64,000 bases of DNA from Nocardioidaceae bacterium. Lineage in GTDB: Bacteria > Actinomycetota > Actinomycetes > Propionibacteriales > Nocardioidaceae. The position numbers and the translations under genes are program-made. The stretch covers positions 1 through 64,000 of the forward strand of contig JAURVT010000010.1 of the NCBI GenBank assembly GCA_030655315.1. The letters run 5' to 3'. Shown here in pieces: positions 33,180-42,160 of the stretch (within the stretch, counting starts at the first letter, position 1; each line of letters opens with the position of its first letter). The notes beneath the pieces were generated by a model, which had not been told where the DNA came from, ran no database searches, and was given only the letters and a program-made list of their open reading frames with translations.

Positions 33180-35609
33180 TCAGGGGCGGGTGCCCGGGAG
33201 GTCGAACCGCTGGTTGTCGTTGCCGCCGGCGGACCCGCTGTCGGCCTTGCGCGGGTAGGCGATCATCCGGACGCCGGGGGAGAGGACACCTCCGTTCGCA
33301 TCGAGGACGTTGCCCCCGTCCGCCGTCAGGAAGACACCGCCGTGGAGCGCGGACCGGTCGTCCGACGTCCACCTGGTGGGCTGCGTGCCGCACGGCCCGA
33401 GGGCGACGTCGCTCGCGACGACCAGCAGGCACAGCTCGGAGGGTCCGGTGCCCGTGCGGATGGTCTCGTCCTCGAAGACGCCCCAGTCCGTGGTGCCGCC
33501 GGCGCACCGCTGCACGCTGACGCCACCCGACGCGTCGACGCACCAGGCCCCGCCCGCGTAGTCGTCGTGGAATCGCAGTGCCCCGTGGTTCTCACGGCCG
33601 ACGACGCCGGCGGATCCAGCCGATTCCTTCTGCTCGCTGCCGCGCACGGCGACGACGGTGTACTCGTGAGCACCGTCGACGTCCTCGAGGAAGTCGAACC
33701 CGTTCGTGGAGGCGTCGAGCGTCCGAGAGACGTCGACGCCGTTGCGCCGGACCACGTAGCCGTCAGGGACACCGGCGCCGGTCCACCTCACGCGGACGGT
33801 CCGGCCCACCACGAGGACCGACACGTCCGTCGGCGCGGCCAGTGGACCGGGATCGGTCGGCTCCGGATCGGTCGGCTCGGGGTCGGTCGGCTCGGGGTCT
33901 GTGGGCTCGGGGTCCGTCGGGCCGGCCACGAGCCACCCCCGGACGGTGCTGGACTGCGCGCCGGCCTGGCCCTCCCTGCCCTTGCGCAGGGCGGTGATCG
34001 TGTAGGTGTAGTCACCAGAGTTGGCCGGCGTGTCCGTCGTGCGGAGCGTCTCGGCGTCGGTCTCCCTGATCATCTCGGCGTCCGCGGCGAGCACCGAGAG
34101 CGACCGCAGGGCCACCGCCTCGGGCACGGCCTGCGAGCGGTAGACGCGGTAGCCGTCGGCGCTGGCGACGGCGTCCCAGCTGATGCTGATCGAGGAGGTC
34201 CCGACGGTCGCCTCGACGCGCGCGGTCGCTCCCAGTGGGGCGTCCTCGGGGTCGGTCTCCCCGCCGCCCTCCACGGGGTCGGTGCCCGGCAGGCCCTCGC
34301 CGGGCTCACCCTCCCCGGGCTCACCGTCCCCCGGCTCGCCCTCGCCCGGCTCGGCACCGGGCTCGACGCCCTGACCGTCGCCGCCCCCCTCACCGTCGCC
34401 CGAGTCGCCCGAACCAGGACCCGTGCCGGAGCCGGCTCCCGAACCGGACCCGGACCCCGAGCCGTCCCCGGTGCCCGCACCGGTGCCGGGATCGGCGGGG
34501 CTGGTGGTGCCGGGCGGGACGGCGCCGGGGAGGGCCGGGGGGAGGGCGCTGGGGGAGGTGGAGGGCGGCGTGGCGCCGGGGAGGCCGGGGGTGGTGGCGG
34601 GGTCCTGCGTGCCGGGGTCGGACGTGTCGCCGGACCCGCCGGTCTGCGACGACGGGGTGGAGGCGACGTCGTCGGCACCCTGGGTGGCCGCGACGTAGAC
34701 CAGGCCGCCCGCCAGGGTGGCCACCGCGGCCGCGCCCGCGACGGCGGTGACGGCGTTGGTGGTGCTGCCCGCCACCCAGCCACGGGTGGAGCCCCACCAC
34801 CCGCCGACGAGCGCGAGCGCCTTGGAGCCGCCCACGCCGAGGTAGCCGGCGGCGGCCGCCCCGAGGACGGCCGGTCCGACCAGTGCGCCGAGGTCGGAGT
34901 TCACCTCGCTCAGCTCGAGGTACACCGCGGTGCAGCGCGCGCACCCGTCGAGGTGCTCGCCGACCTTGGCCTGGTCGCGCCGCGAGAGGCCCTTGCGGAC
35001 GTAGGCGCCCAGGTGCTCGATCGCCCACTGGTGCTCGTCGTCGGCCTGCTCGCGCAGGTGCTGCTGGAGGTACGCCTGACGCAGTCCCTCGCGGGCCCGG
35101 TAGGCCAGGGCCGAGACGCTGTTGGCGCTCATGCCGAGGATCGGGGCGACCGCGCCGGGCTTCTCGCCCTCGACGTCGAGGTGCCACAGGACGGTCTGCC
35201 ACCGCTCGGGCAGGGAGGCGAACGCGGCGGCCGCCGTCCCGTGCTCGAACGCGGCGAGCGGGGCGTCGTCGAAGTCGACCCCGCGGTCCAGGTCGGTGTC
35301 CTCGGTGGGACGGACGCGGGCGGTGGCGCGGATCTGGTCGACGTGCAGGCGGCGCATCGCGGTGAGCAGGTACGCCCGGAACGCGACGTCGGGCCCCTTG
35401 CCGGCCCGCAGCTGGTCCATCACCCGCTCGAACGACCCGGCGACCAGGTCGTCGGCGTCGGCGCCCCCACGGGTCAGCTGCCGGGCGAGCCGGCCGGCGG
35501 CCTCCTGGTGGCGGGAGAAGAGCAGACCGTAGGCGGACAGGTCGCCGGCCCGGACGGCGGCGATGAGCGCGTCGTCACCCGGTGCGGTGGGGCCGTCCTG
35601 CTCGGTCAA
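33180..35609 (-). CDS. Transmembrane ECF sigma factor fused to anti-sigma zinc finger, FN3 and lectin-like domains
   Basis: An 809-residue multidomain protein. In order: ECF sigma region 2 (about 15-95), sigma region 4 (about 130-185, LGMSANSVSALAYRAREGL), a zinc-finger anti-sigma motif H219-x3-C223-x2-C226, a membrane helix (about 285-308), a long Pro/Gly/Glu/Ser linker, a fibronectin type III-like unit (SSISISWDAVASADGYRVYR), a TDPEP repeat, a second FN3-like unit (VRVRWTGAGVPDGYVVRR) and a Cys-rich ricin/lectin-like tail. Sigma is therefore inside and the lectin outside. Fused sigma factors with extracellular sugar-binding tails are known in actinobacteria (the ECF52/53-type groups). The TTG start is chosen because AGGAG lies seven bases upstream, while an in-frame ATG at 35642 has no ribosome site. 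Confidence 0.85.
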   Translation of the reverse strand: MTEQDGPTAPGDDALIAAVRAGDLSAYGLLFSRHQEAAGRLARQLTRGGADADDLVAGSFERVMDQLRAGKGPDVAFRAYLLTAMRRLHVDQIRATARVRPTEDTDLDRGVDFDDAPLAAFEHGTAAAAFASLPERWQTVLWHLDVEGEKPGAVAPILGMSANSVSALAYRAREGLRQAYLQQHLREQADDEHQWAIEHLGAYVRKGLSRRDQAKVGEHLDGCARCTAVYLELSEVNSDLGALVGPAVLGAAAAGYLGVGGSKALALVGGWWGSTRGWVAGSTTNAVTAVAGAAAVATLAGGLVYVAATQGADDVASTPSSQTGGSGDTSDPGTQDPATTPGLPGATPPSTSPSALPPALPGAVPPGTTSPADPGTGAGTGDGSGSGSGSGAGSGTGPGSGDSGDGEGGGDGQGVEPGAEPGEGEPGDGEPGEGEPGEGLPGTDPVEGGGETDPEDAPLGATARVEATVGTSSISISWDAVASADGYRVYRSQAVPEAVALRSLSVLAADAEMIRETDAETLRTTDTPANSGDYTYTITALRKGREGQAGAQSSTVRGWLVAGPTDPEPTDPEPTDPEPTDPEPTDPGPLAAPTDVSVLVVGRTVRVRWTGAGVPDGYVVRRNGVDVSRTLDASTNGFDFLEDVDGAHEYTVVAVRGSEQKESAGSAGVVGRENHGALRFHDDYAGGAWCVDASGGVSVQRCAGGTTDWGVFEDETIRTGTGPSELCLLVVASDVALGPCGTQPTRWTSDDRSALHGGVFLTADGGNVLDANGGVLSPGVRMIAYPRKADSGSAGGNDNQRFDLPGTRP
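33850..33921. repeat. 15-bp tandem repeat coding Thr-Asp-Pro-Glu-Pro
   Basis: About five copies of a 15-bp unit (GGCTCGGGGTCGGTC and variants) inside the sigma-fusion gene encode TDPEP repeats of the extracellular stalk. Copy number is likely to vary between strains. Confidence 0.7.
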
Positions 35610-35811
35610 GGGTGGTCTCCTGGTGATTCCTCCAGTCACCATACGAAATGGGTAATTGGACGCGCGCCGTTCGGGGTCGATCTCCGCCACTTGGACGAGG
35701 TCGGGCGTGGATTGCCACGGACGCCGGCGGCTTGGGGACGACCATCCGCCGAGCCGACCGCGGCCGTGCCATAGTCGGAACCTGCACCGATGGGCGGGGC
35801 CAAGTCAGGGG

Positions 35812-36540
35812 ATGGGCGTGGCCGACGAAGCCTCGAGCTCCGCACGCACGCGCGCACGGGTCCGCACGTTGGTCGAGGCCGAGAGGTTCGACAGCCCGGG
35901 GGGCGAGCTGCTGGCCTCCCTGTGCGACGCGATGGTCCTCGAGCTGCTGGGCGTCGCGGCGGCGGTGAGCGTCGTCGGCGCGTCCGGTCCCGTCCCGGTC
36001 TCGCGCAGCAGGAACGGGACGGCGGCGACGCTCGTCGACCTGCAGGCCACCCGCGGGGAGGGCCCGGCGGTCGAGGCCAGTCGTCGGGGCCGGCCGGTCC
36101 TGGTCACCGCGATGCCCGAGGAGGTCGGCCGCTGGCCCGGCTACGCGCCCGACGCGATCCGGCTCGGTGTCTGCGCGGCCTTCGCCTTTCCCATGGGCAT
36201 GGGGTCGGCGCGCGTCGGCGTGCTCGAGCTCGTCCGCGAGGACCCCGGCGCCCTCGACCAGCCCCAGATGGGCACGGCGCTCGGTTTCGCCGAGGTCGCC
36301 ACCGAGATCGCGCTGGACGACCTCGAGCACCTCGAGTGGGCCGAGGAGACGCGGCACCGCTGGCCCGAGGCGCTGCGCCCCGTCGTGCACCAGGCGCAGG
36401 GCATGGTGATGGTCGCGCTCGGCGTCTCGATCGACGAGGCGTTGGTGCGCATGCGGGCGCAGGCCTTCGTCCGGGGCGTCGACCTCGACGAGCTCGCGCG
36501 CCTCATCGTCGATGGTCGCGAGCGCCTCGACGACCGCTGA
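35812..36540 (+). CDS. GAF-ANTAR domain regulator (copy A)
   Basis: A 242-residue protein with an N-terminal GAF-like sensor (about 25-165, including VCAAFAFPMGMGSARVGVLELVRE) and a C-terminal ANTAR RNA-binding domain (about 180-235, VVHQAQGMVMVALGVSIDEALVRMRAQAF). ANTAR domains bind paired hexaloop hairpins in mRNA leaders and stop premature termination; this copy has AQG in place of the usual AKG. No phosphoacceptor receiver domain is present, so the signal must come through GAF. The start is ATG with GGGG just upstream; GTG two codons further on is an alternative. Confidence 0.85.
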   Translation: MGVADEASSSARTRARVRTLVEAERFDSPGGELLASLCDAMVLELLGVAAAVSVVGASGPVPVSRSRNGTAATLVDLQATRGEGPAVEASRRGRPVLVTAMPEEVGRWPGYAPDAIRLGVCAAFAFPMGMGSARVGVLELVREDPGALDQPQMGTALGFAEVATEIALDDLEHLEWAEETRHRWPEALRPVVHQAQGMVMVALGVSIDEALVRMRAQAFVRGVDLDELARLIVDGRERLDDR

Positions 36541-36749
36541 GCGACCGGACCGTCGCGCGACACCGACCACTGCGGAGGACGTCGGGCCGTCGGTAGCGTA
36601 GATTTTCCCGACGACGCGACACCCACCCGGACCCGTGGGGCCGCACACACCTCCGTCACCGGGCTTCGGCCGGACGCGAGGCGTGGCCAGACGGTCGGTG
36701 CCAGCAGGCCCGACCATGAGACCGGGCTCGAAGTGAGGTATCCGCTGCG

Positions 36750-37469
36750 ATGATCGCCAGCTCCGACCTGGGCGCCTTCTTCGTGAAGGCCGCCGACACC
36801 CTCGTCCAGGACTTCGACCTCGTCGAGTTCCTCCAGGAGCTCACCGAGAACGCCTCGCGTCTCAGCGGCGCCGAGGCCGTCGGCCTCATGCTGGCCGACC
36901 ACGACGGCATCCTGCGCTACGTGGCCTCGTCCAACGCCGACGGCGAGCTGCTCGAGCTGCTGCAGGTGGGGATGGAGGAGGGGCCCTGCCGCGACTGCTT
37001 CGTGACGCGTGCGGCGGTGGTCAACGCGCAGCTGACGTCGTCGGGTGAGCGGTGGCCGCGCTTCGAGCCCCGCGCCGTCGAGGCCGGATACCGCTCCGTG
37101 CACTCCTTCCCGCTGCGCCTGCGCGACGAGGCCGTCGGGGCGATGGGCATCTTCGGCGCCAGCAGCAGCCAGTTCGGCGAGTCCGAGGTCGAGCTGGTCC
37201 AGGCCCTCGCCGACACCGCGACGATCGGCATCCTCCAGTCGCGCGCGCTCGCCCGGGCCGAGACGCTCACCGAGCAGCTGCAGGGAGCCCTCAACAGCCG
37301 CATCGTCATCGAGCAGGCCAAGGGCGCCGTCTCGATGATCGCCGGGGTCGGCGTGGACGAGGCCTTCACCCTGCTCCGCAACCGGGCCCGCCACACCGGC
37401 ACCCGGCTGGGCGAGGTGGCCGCGGCCGTCATCGCCGACCCCCGCGGCAGCGCCGGCTGGTGGTCCTGA
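36750..37469 (+). CDS. GAF-ANTAR domain regulator (copy B)
   Basis: A 239-residue protein with a GAF domain (about 10-160: LVEFLQELTENASRLSGAEAVGLML, CRDCFVTRAAVVNAQL, SVHSFPLRLRDEAVGAMGIFG) and a canonical ANTAR domain (about 180-235: SRIVIEQAKGAVSMIAGVGVDEAF). It follows copy A by 209 bp on the same strand; the two are of the same family but not close copies. GAF-ANTAR proteins are common in actinobacteria, and none of their targets can be named here. It ends before a very strong hairpin at 37483. Confidence 0.88.
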   Translation: MIASSDLGAFFVKAADTLVQDFDLVEFLQELTENASRLSGAEAVGLMLADHDGILRYVASSNADGELLELLQVGMEEGPCRDCFVTRAAVVNAQLTSSGERWPRFEPRAVEAGYRSVHSFPLRLRDEAVGAMGIFGASSSQFGESEVELVQALADTATIGILQSRALARAETLTEQLQGALNSRIVIEQAKGAVSMIAGVGVDEAFTLLRNRARHTGTRLGEVAAAVIADPRGSAGWWS

Positions 37470-37482
37470 CCCTCCCGCTGCG

Positions 37483-37532
37483 GACCTGTCGGTGGCTGGT
37501 GATGCCCCGGCATCACCACGCACCGACAGGTC
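37483..37532. terminator. Bidirectional terminator, 24-bp stem
   Basis: Positions 37483-37506 pair with 37509-37532 along 24 bases, with a single two-base internal mismatch and a tiny loop. It lies 14 bp after the ANTAR gene and touches the stop codon of the convergent glycosyltransferase. Confidence 0.75.
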
Positions 37533-38604
37533 AGGGGACGCGGGCGGCGAGGGCGCGACGGTAGGCGTCCTCCACCTGTGCGGCGACCTCGGCCTGCTGG
37601 TGGGTGCGCCAGGCCCGACGGGCCCGGACGAGCGACCGTCGCTCCCCGCTGCCGGGGCGCACCGGGGCACCGTCGGCCAGCGCTCCACGCACCGCGGTGA
37701 GGAACGAGCCCGGGTCGCCGGCCGCGTACGGACGGCACCCGTCCCCGGGGTCGTGCTGCCCGGCGTGGTGGCCGACGTCGGGCACCACCACCTGCACGCC
37801 GAGGTCCCAGCACAGCTCGAGCCACCCCGAGTGGGTGCCGTGCCGCTGGGGGAGCACGGCCAGGTCCAGACCGGCGAGCCACCTGTGGAGCGCGACGTCG
37901 TCGGGTCGTGGACGCTCGGTGAGGACGAGGCCCGTCGACGCCGCCAGGTCGCGGACCCGGCCGCGGCGGGCGTCGTCGCGGACGCGGTCCTGCATCGCGA
38001 CGTCGACCGTCACCTCGACTCCGTCGTCGGCGAGTGCGCGGCGCGCGCCGGCCAGCAGGTCGACGACGCCGAGTGCGTCGACGTCGGGCCGGAGGTCCTT
38101 GAGGTCCACCCCGACCACCGGGAGGGCGGGGGTGTCGACGTCGGGCAGGGGGGAATCGAGCGGGAGGACGTGCGGGTGGGGCACCACGGTGGCGCGACGG
38201 CCCCAGCGGTGCGCGATCTCGTCGGCCGCCGAGCCGGTGAGCGTGAGCACCTCCGCGGCCGCGCCGACCAGCAGGCCGGTGCGCTCGAGGTGCTCGGCCT
38301 GGTCGCTCAGCTGCGGGTTGGCGAGGTCGTGCACGGTGACGACCAGCGGCACCCCGGTGTCGCGCAGGGCGGCGACCACCTCGCGGACGTGGTCGAGCGT
38401 GAACGACTCGACGCCGAAGTGCACGTGCAGCACGTCCGTCTCGCCGGAATGCTCCCGCAACCAGTCGGGATCGAAGACGACCGGCGGCCACCAGACGCCG
38501 TCCGGAGCCCCCGGCGGACGGGGATCGGGAGTGACCAGGACGTCCTCGCCGGTGGTGCTGCGGACGTAGGGGTGGTCGGCGGGGACGGACACCACGCGGA
38601 TCAC
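37531..38604 (-). CDS. Glycosyltransferase family 4-like protein
   Basis: A 357-residue GT-B glycosyltransferase. The N-terminal Rossmann half has DVLHVHFGVESF and PLVVTVHDLANPQLSD. The C-terminal half has RPRPDDVALHRWLAGLDLAVLPQRHGTHSGWLELCWDLGVQVVVPD, with the Gly/Glu nucleotide-sugar region HSGWLELC in place of the usual ExxG. Donor and acceptor unknown. GTG start with TAGCGT six bases upstream (leaderless). It is divergent from the WcbI-like gene and belongs to the glycan cluster. Confidence 0.8.
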   Translation of the reverse strand: MIRVVSVPADHPYVRSTTGEDVLVTPDPRPPGAPDGVWWPPVVFDPDWLREHSGETDVLHVHFGVESFTLDHVREVVAALRDTGVPLVVTVHDLANPQLSDQAEHLERTGLLVGAAAEVLTLTGSAADEIAHRWGRRATVVPHPHVLPLDSPLPDVDTPALPVVGVDLKDLRPDVDALGVVDLLAGARRALADDGVEVTVDVAMQDRVRDDARRGRVRDLAASTGLVLTERPRPDDVALHRWLAGLDLAVLPQRHGTHSGWLELCWDLGVQVVVPDVGHHAGQHDPGDGCRPYAAGDPGSFLTAVRGALADGAPVRPGSGERRSLVRARRAWRTHQQAEVAAQVEDAYRRALAARVP

Positions 38605-38610
38605 GTCCTG

Positions 38611-38616
38611 ACGCTA
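38611..38616 (-). promoter_or_regulatory. -10 box of glycosyltransferase gene, leaderless
   Basis: TAGCGT on the minus strand, six bases before the GTG start at 38604. Confidence 0.5.
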
Positions 38617-38661
38617 CGGCGCCGACGGGCAGGACGCCGTTCGGACCAGCAGGATGGGGTC

Positions 38662-39609
38662 GTGCCCACCGCAGCGGAGTCGTCCCCGCCCGTCGACGAG
38701 GGCCGCCGGGCGCACTTCGGCGACTTCTACGACTCGGCCCGCACCGTGGCCGACGGGGCCGAGCTGCTGCTGGTGCACGGCAACTGCCAGGCCGAGTCGT
38801 TGCGCATCGTCCTGGAGGGCGACGACGTCCGCGCCGTGCGGATGCCGCCGGTGCACGAGCTCACCGCGGACGACGTGCCCCACCTGCTGAGGCTCCTCGG
38901 GGCGACCCGCCACCTCGTCACCCAGCCCGTGCGCGACGACTACCGCGGCCTGCCCATCGGCACCGGCCAGCTCGCCACGGCGCTGCCGCCGGGAGCCACG
39001 ACGCTGCTCGTGCCGGTCATCCGCGTGGCCGGTCTCTACCCGACGCACGTGCTGGTGCGGCCGACGTCCGATCCCGGGCTCTCGCCCCCGGTGGTGCCGT
39101 ACCACGACCTGCGCACGCTGCTCGCGGCGTCGGACCCGTCGCACGCCGACGACCACCTGGCACGGGTCCCGACCGTGGACCAGGTGCGCGCGGTCGCCGC
39201 GGGGTCGCAGGAGCAGCTGCGCCGGCGCGAGCGCGACCACGGCACGGTGGTGGTCTCGGACCTGCTCGACCGGCCCACGTTCGCGGACGCCCGCACGCTC
39301 AACCACCCCGGCAACCCGGTGTGGCGCGAGCTCGCCCACCGCGTCCGGGAGCGGCTCGGGCTCGCCCCGGGCTGGCAGGACCCGGGACGGCCGCTGCTCG
39401 ACCACCTGCACGCCCCGCGGCTGGCGTCCGTCGTGGAGGCCTTCGACCCGGGGTCCGCACCCACCGACCACTGGTTGGTGGACGGGGTGGCGCTGCCCGA
39501 CCAGGACGTCCGCCGCGCCCACCTCGACTGGTACGGACGACACCCCGACGTGGTGGAGCAGGGCCTGGAGCGGCACCGGCCCACGCTCGACCTGCTCGGC
39601 CTGCGGTGA
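38662..39609 (+). CDS. WcbI-like polysaccharide biosynthesis protein
   Basis: A 315-residue protein with the WcbI signature LLVHGNCQAESLRIVLEG near residue 35, followed by HLVTQPVRDDYRGLPIGTGQLA. WcbI of Burkholderia is a CoA-binding protein needed for capsule synthesis and is thought to be an acyl- or acetyltransferase. The C-terminal half (ARTLNHPGNPVWRELAHRVRERLGLAPG) is typical of the bacterial family. GTG start. CAGGAT lies six bases upstream, and no ribosome site is visible. It overlaps the next glycosyltransferase by four bases. Confidence 0.8.
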   Translation: MPTAAESSPPVDEGRRAHFGDFYDSARTVADGAELLLVHGNCQAESLRIVLEGDDVRAVRMPPVHELTADDVPHLLRLLGATRHLVTQPVRDDYRGLPIGTGQLATALPPGATTLLVPVIRVAGLYPTHVLVRPTSDPGLSPPVVPYHDLRTLLAASDPSHADDHLARVPTVDQVRAVAAGSQEQLRRRERDHGTVVVSDLLDRPTFADARTLNHPGNPVWRELAHRVRERLGLAPGWQDPGRPLLDHLHAPRLASVVEAFDPGSAPTDHWLVDGVALPDQDVRRAHLDWYGRHPDVVEQGLERHRPTLDLLGLR

Positions 39610-40595
39610 CTCCGCCGGCGCACCTGCTGCTCGGGTCCGAGCAGCACGGCGTCACGCGCTACGCCGGCCAGGTGGCGGGCGCCGTGGGTGCCGAGGTGGT
39701 CCGATCCACCCGCTGGTGCGACGCCGTGGTGCCCCCGGACGTCGCGCGTCTCCACGTGCACCTGACCGACGGGCTGCTGCCCGGCGACCCCGCTACCGCG
39801 CTGCGGTGGTGGGAGGAGCTGACGGCACGGGTGCCCACCACGCTCACGCTGCACGACGTGCCGCAGGCCACCGACGGGACCGCGCGCCTCGAACGGCGCT
39901 CGGCGGTCTACCTGCGGCTCGCCGCGGCTGCGCGCGGGGTCGTCTGCAACAGCGCGCACGAGCGGTCGGCCCTCGCCGCGCTCGGGTCGAGCGTGGACGT
40001 CGGCGTCGTCCCGCTGCCCGTCGTCGAGCGCGCGCTGCCGGCCGCCACCGGGGTGGACCGTCCGGTGGTCGGCCTCCTCGGGTTCGTGTACCCCGGCAAG
40101 GGCCACGCCGAGGCGCTCCGGGCGGTGGCCGAGGTCGACCGCCGACGCGGTGGCCAGACGGGCGTCGTCGCGCTGGGAGCCGTCGCCGAGGGGCACGCCG
40201 CGGACGTCGAGGCGCTCCACGTCCTGGCCCGCGAGCTCGGCGTGCGGTTCGACGTCACCGGCCACCTGGACGACGACGAGCTCGACCGGCTCGCCGCACA
40301 GGTGGCCGTGCCCGTCGCGGCCCACCGCAACGTCTCGGCGTCCGGGTCCGTCAACTCGTGGCTGGCGGTGCGTCGCCGGCCGCTGGTGCTCGCCGGCGCC
40401 TACGCGCGCGAGGTCGCCGCGCTGCGTCCGGGCACGACGACCCTGTTCGAGGACGGGCTGCTGGCCGACGCGGTCGACGCCGCCCTCGACGACCCCCGCT
40501 CCACCCGTCTCGACGGCACGACGTCCACCGCACCCCACCTGCCGGACGTCGCGCTCGCCTACTCGTCCTGGTGGGACACGGAGGTGTCCTGGTGA
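39606..40595 (+). CDS. Glycosyltransferase (GT-B fold, family 1/4-like)
   Basis: A 329-residue glycosyltransferase. LHVHLTDGLLP and TTLTLHDVPQATDG mark the first Rossmann domain, ARGVVCNSAHERSAL the switch region, and VVGLLGFVYPGKGHAEALRAV the second domain. The usual ExxG donor motif is replaced by SASGSVNSWLAVRRRPLVLA. Starts with GTG overlapping the WcbI-like stop, and overlaps the next gene by four bases. It belongs to a three-gene operon with its neighbours. Confidence 0.8.
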   Translation: MTPPAHLLLGSEQHGVTRYAGQVAGAVGAEVVRSTRWCDAVVPPDVARLHVHLTDGLLPGDPATALRWWEELTARVPTTLTLHDVPQATDGTARLERRSAVYLRLAAAARGVVCNSAHERSALAALGSSVDVGVVPLPVVERALPAATGVDRPVVGLLGFVYPGKGHAEALRAVAEVDRRRGGQTGVVALGAVAEGHAADVEALHVLARELGVRFDVTGHLDDDELDRLAAQVAVPVAAHRNVSASGSVNSWLAVRRRPLVLAGAYAREVAALRPGTTTLFEDGLLADAVDAALDDPRSTRLDGTTSTAPHLPDVALAYSSWWDTEVSW

Positions 40596-41938
40596 CCGAG
40601 CTCCCCGCCGTCCACGCACTGCCGGGCAACCGGTGGGACCTCCTCGACGGCGTGCTGCCCGACGAGCCACCGCGGGTGTCGGTGGTCGTGGTGCACCACG
40701 ACCAGCAGGCCGAGCTGGACCGCGCGCTGCACGCGCTCTTGCGGCAGTCCCACCCCGGCGACCGGCTCGAGGTGGTGGTCGCCGACGACGGATCGCCGAC
40801 GCCGCCGCGGGTGCCGCCCGGGGTGCGCCTGGTGGTGCAGGAGGACCTCGGGTTCCGTGCCGCCGCCGCCCGCAACCTCGGGCTCGCGGCCACGACCGGC
40901 GACGTCGTCTGCTTCCTCGACGCCGACTGCGCGCCCGAGCCCGGGTACGTCGCGGCCGCGACCCGGCTGCCGGCCCTGGCGCCCGACGTGGTCGTCGTCG
41001 GCCGTCGCCGGCACGCCGACCTTCACGACGTGCCCGTCGCCGAGCCGATCGCGACGGCCGGCCCCGCGCACGAGCTGGAGGATCCGGCCTGGCTCCGCGA
41101 GGCCTACCGCGAGTCCGCCGACCTCCTGCACGCCGACGACCGCTCCTACCGCTTCGTGATCGGGGCGGCGCTGACCTGCAGCCGGGGCCTGCTCGAGGCC
41201 GCGGGCGGCTTCGACGAGGGCTTCGACGCCTACGGCGGGGAGGACCTCGAGTGGGCCTACCGCGCGTGGCTGCACGGCGCGGTGCTCGCCCACGAGCCGG
41301 CGGCGGTCGTGTGGCACGACGGCCCCGACTGGGCGGTCCGCACCGACGCCGCCCAGCGTCGCGACCGCAAGCTCGACGAGACCCTTCGTGTGGCCGCGGC
41401 GCTCCCGGACCCCGGTGCCCGGGGACGCGGCCTGCGCTACCGCCGTCCCGACGTGCTGGTGCGCCTCGCCACCGGCCTGGACCCGACGGCCGCGGTCGTC
41501 ACCCTCGACGGCCTGCTCGCGGCGTCGGGCGACGCCGTCGTGCTCGCCGAGCCGCGCGTGCAGCGCCTGGTCGCCGAGGACCACCGCGTCGTGGCGTGCG
41601 AGGACCCGCTCGGGCTCGACCTGCTCGACCTGCCCGCCGACCTCGTCGAGCGGCACGCGCTGACCCACGTCCGCACCGTCCTCGACGCGCGTGCCGGGCT
41701 GCTCGTCGACGCCGACCGGCTCCGTCAGGAGATCGACGCCACCCACGCCTCGGTCGGCACCCGCAGCTGGACGTCGCTCGCGGGCAACGACCTGCTCACC
41801 CTCACCCGCCTCCGCGCCGCCCGCCGGCACCACCGCTGGGGCCTGGACGACCTCTTCGGCGACGAGGTCCGCGCCTCGGACTCCGTCACCCCCGTCCCCC
41901 CCTCCACCACCGTCGAGGGCTGGTTCGCCGGCTGGTAG
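40592..41938 (+). CDS. Family 2 glycosyltransferase
   Basis: A 448-residue GT-A enzyme. VSVVVVHHDQQAELDRALHAL opens the GT2 fold, VVVADDGSP holds the first Asp pair, and CFLDADCAPEPG is the DxD metal site. GFDEGFDAYGGEDLEWAYRAW is the catalytic galactosyltransferase-type C-terminal motif. The last 150 residues form an extra domain of unknown role. Last gene of the WcbI-GT-GT operon. It ends 34 bp before the inverted-repeat element. Confidence 0.88.
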   Translation: MTELPAVHALPGNRWDLLDGVLPDEPPRVSVVVVHHDQQAELDRALHALLRQSHPGDRLEVVVADDGSPTPPRVPPGVRLVVQEDLGFRAAAARNLGLAATTGDVVCFLDADCAPEPGYVAAATRLPALAPDVVVVGRRRHADLHDVPVAEPIATAGPAHELEDPAWLREAYRESADLLHADDRSYRFVIGAALTCSRGLLEAAGGFDEGFDAYGGEDLEWAYRAWLHGAVLAHEPAAVVWHDGPDWAVRTDAAQRRDRKLDETLRVAAALPDPGARGRGLRYRRPDVLVRLATGLDPTAAVVTLDGLLAASGDAVVLAEPRVQRLVAEDHRVVACEDPLGLDLLDLPADLVERHALTHVRTVLDARAGLLVDADRLRQEIDATHASVGTRSWTSLAGNDLLTLTRLRAARRHHRWGLDDLFGDEVRASDSVTPVPPSTTVEGWFAGW

Positions 41939-41972
41939 CCCCGCCCCACCCCGCCTGTCCGTCCCTCCAGTA

Positions 41973-42054
41973 CGCCGAGCGGCGCAAACTGGTCGGTTAC
42001 CTCACGGTAGGGCGACCACGGTGCGCCGCTCGGCGGACGGTTTGCGCCGCTCGG
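41973..42054 (+). repeat. Left arm of an 82-bp inverted repeat element
   Basis: This arm contains a 63-bp unit (41973-42035) bounded by CGCCGAGCGGCGCA and TGCGCCGCTCGGCG, followed by a 19-bp half unit. Its reverse complement matches 42161-42242 closely: the outer 14-bp ends are identical and the core GGTAACCGACCA is kept. The element lies between convergent glycosyltransferase genes. No open frame or transposase is inside. Confidence 0.8.
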
Positions 42055-42160
42055 GCGGTCAGTCCGTGTCACCGCCAGGGTGGTGAGCCCCGACGGACTT
42101 CCGACTGCGCGTGCCGTACGGGCATGACGACCCGCGCGGTGTCCGGCGCCGGACCGAACG

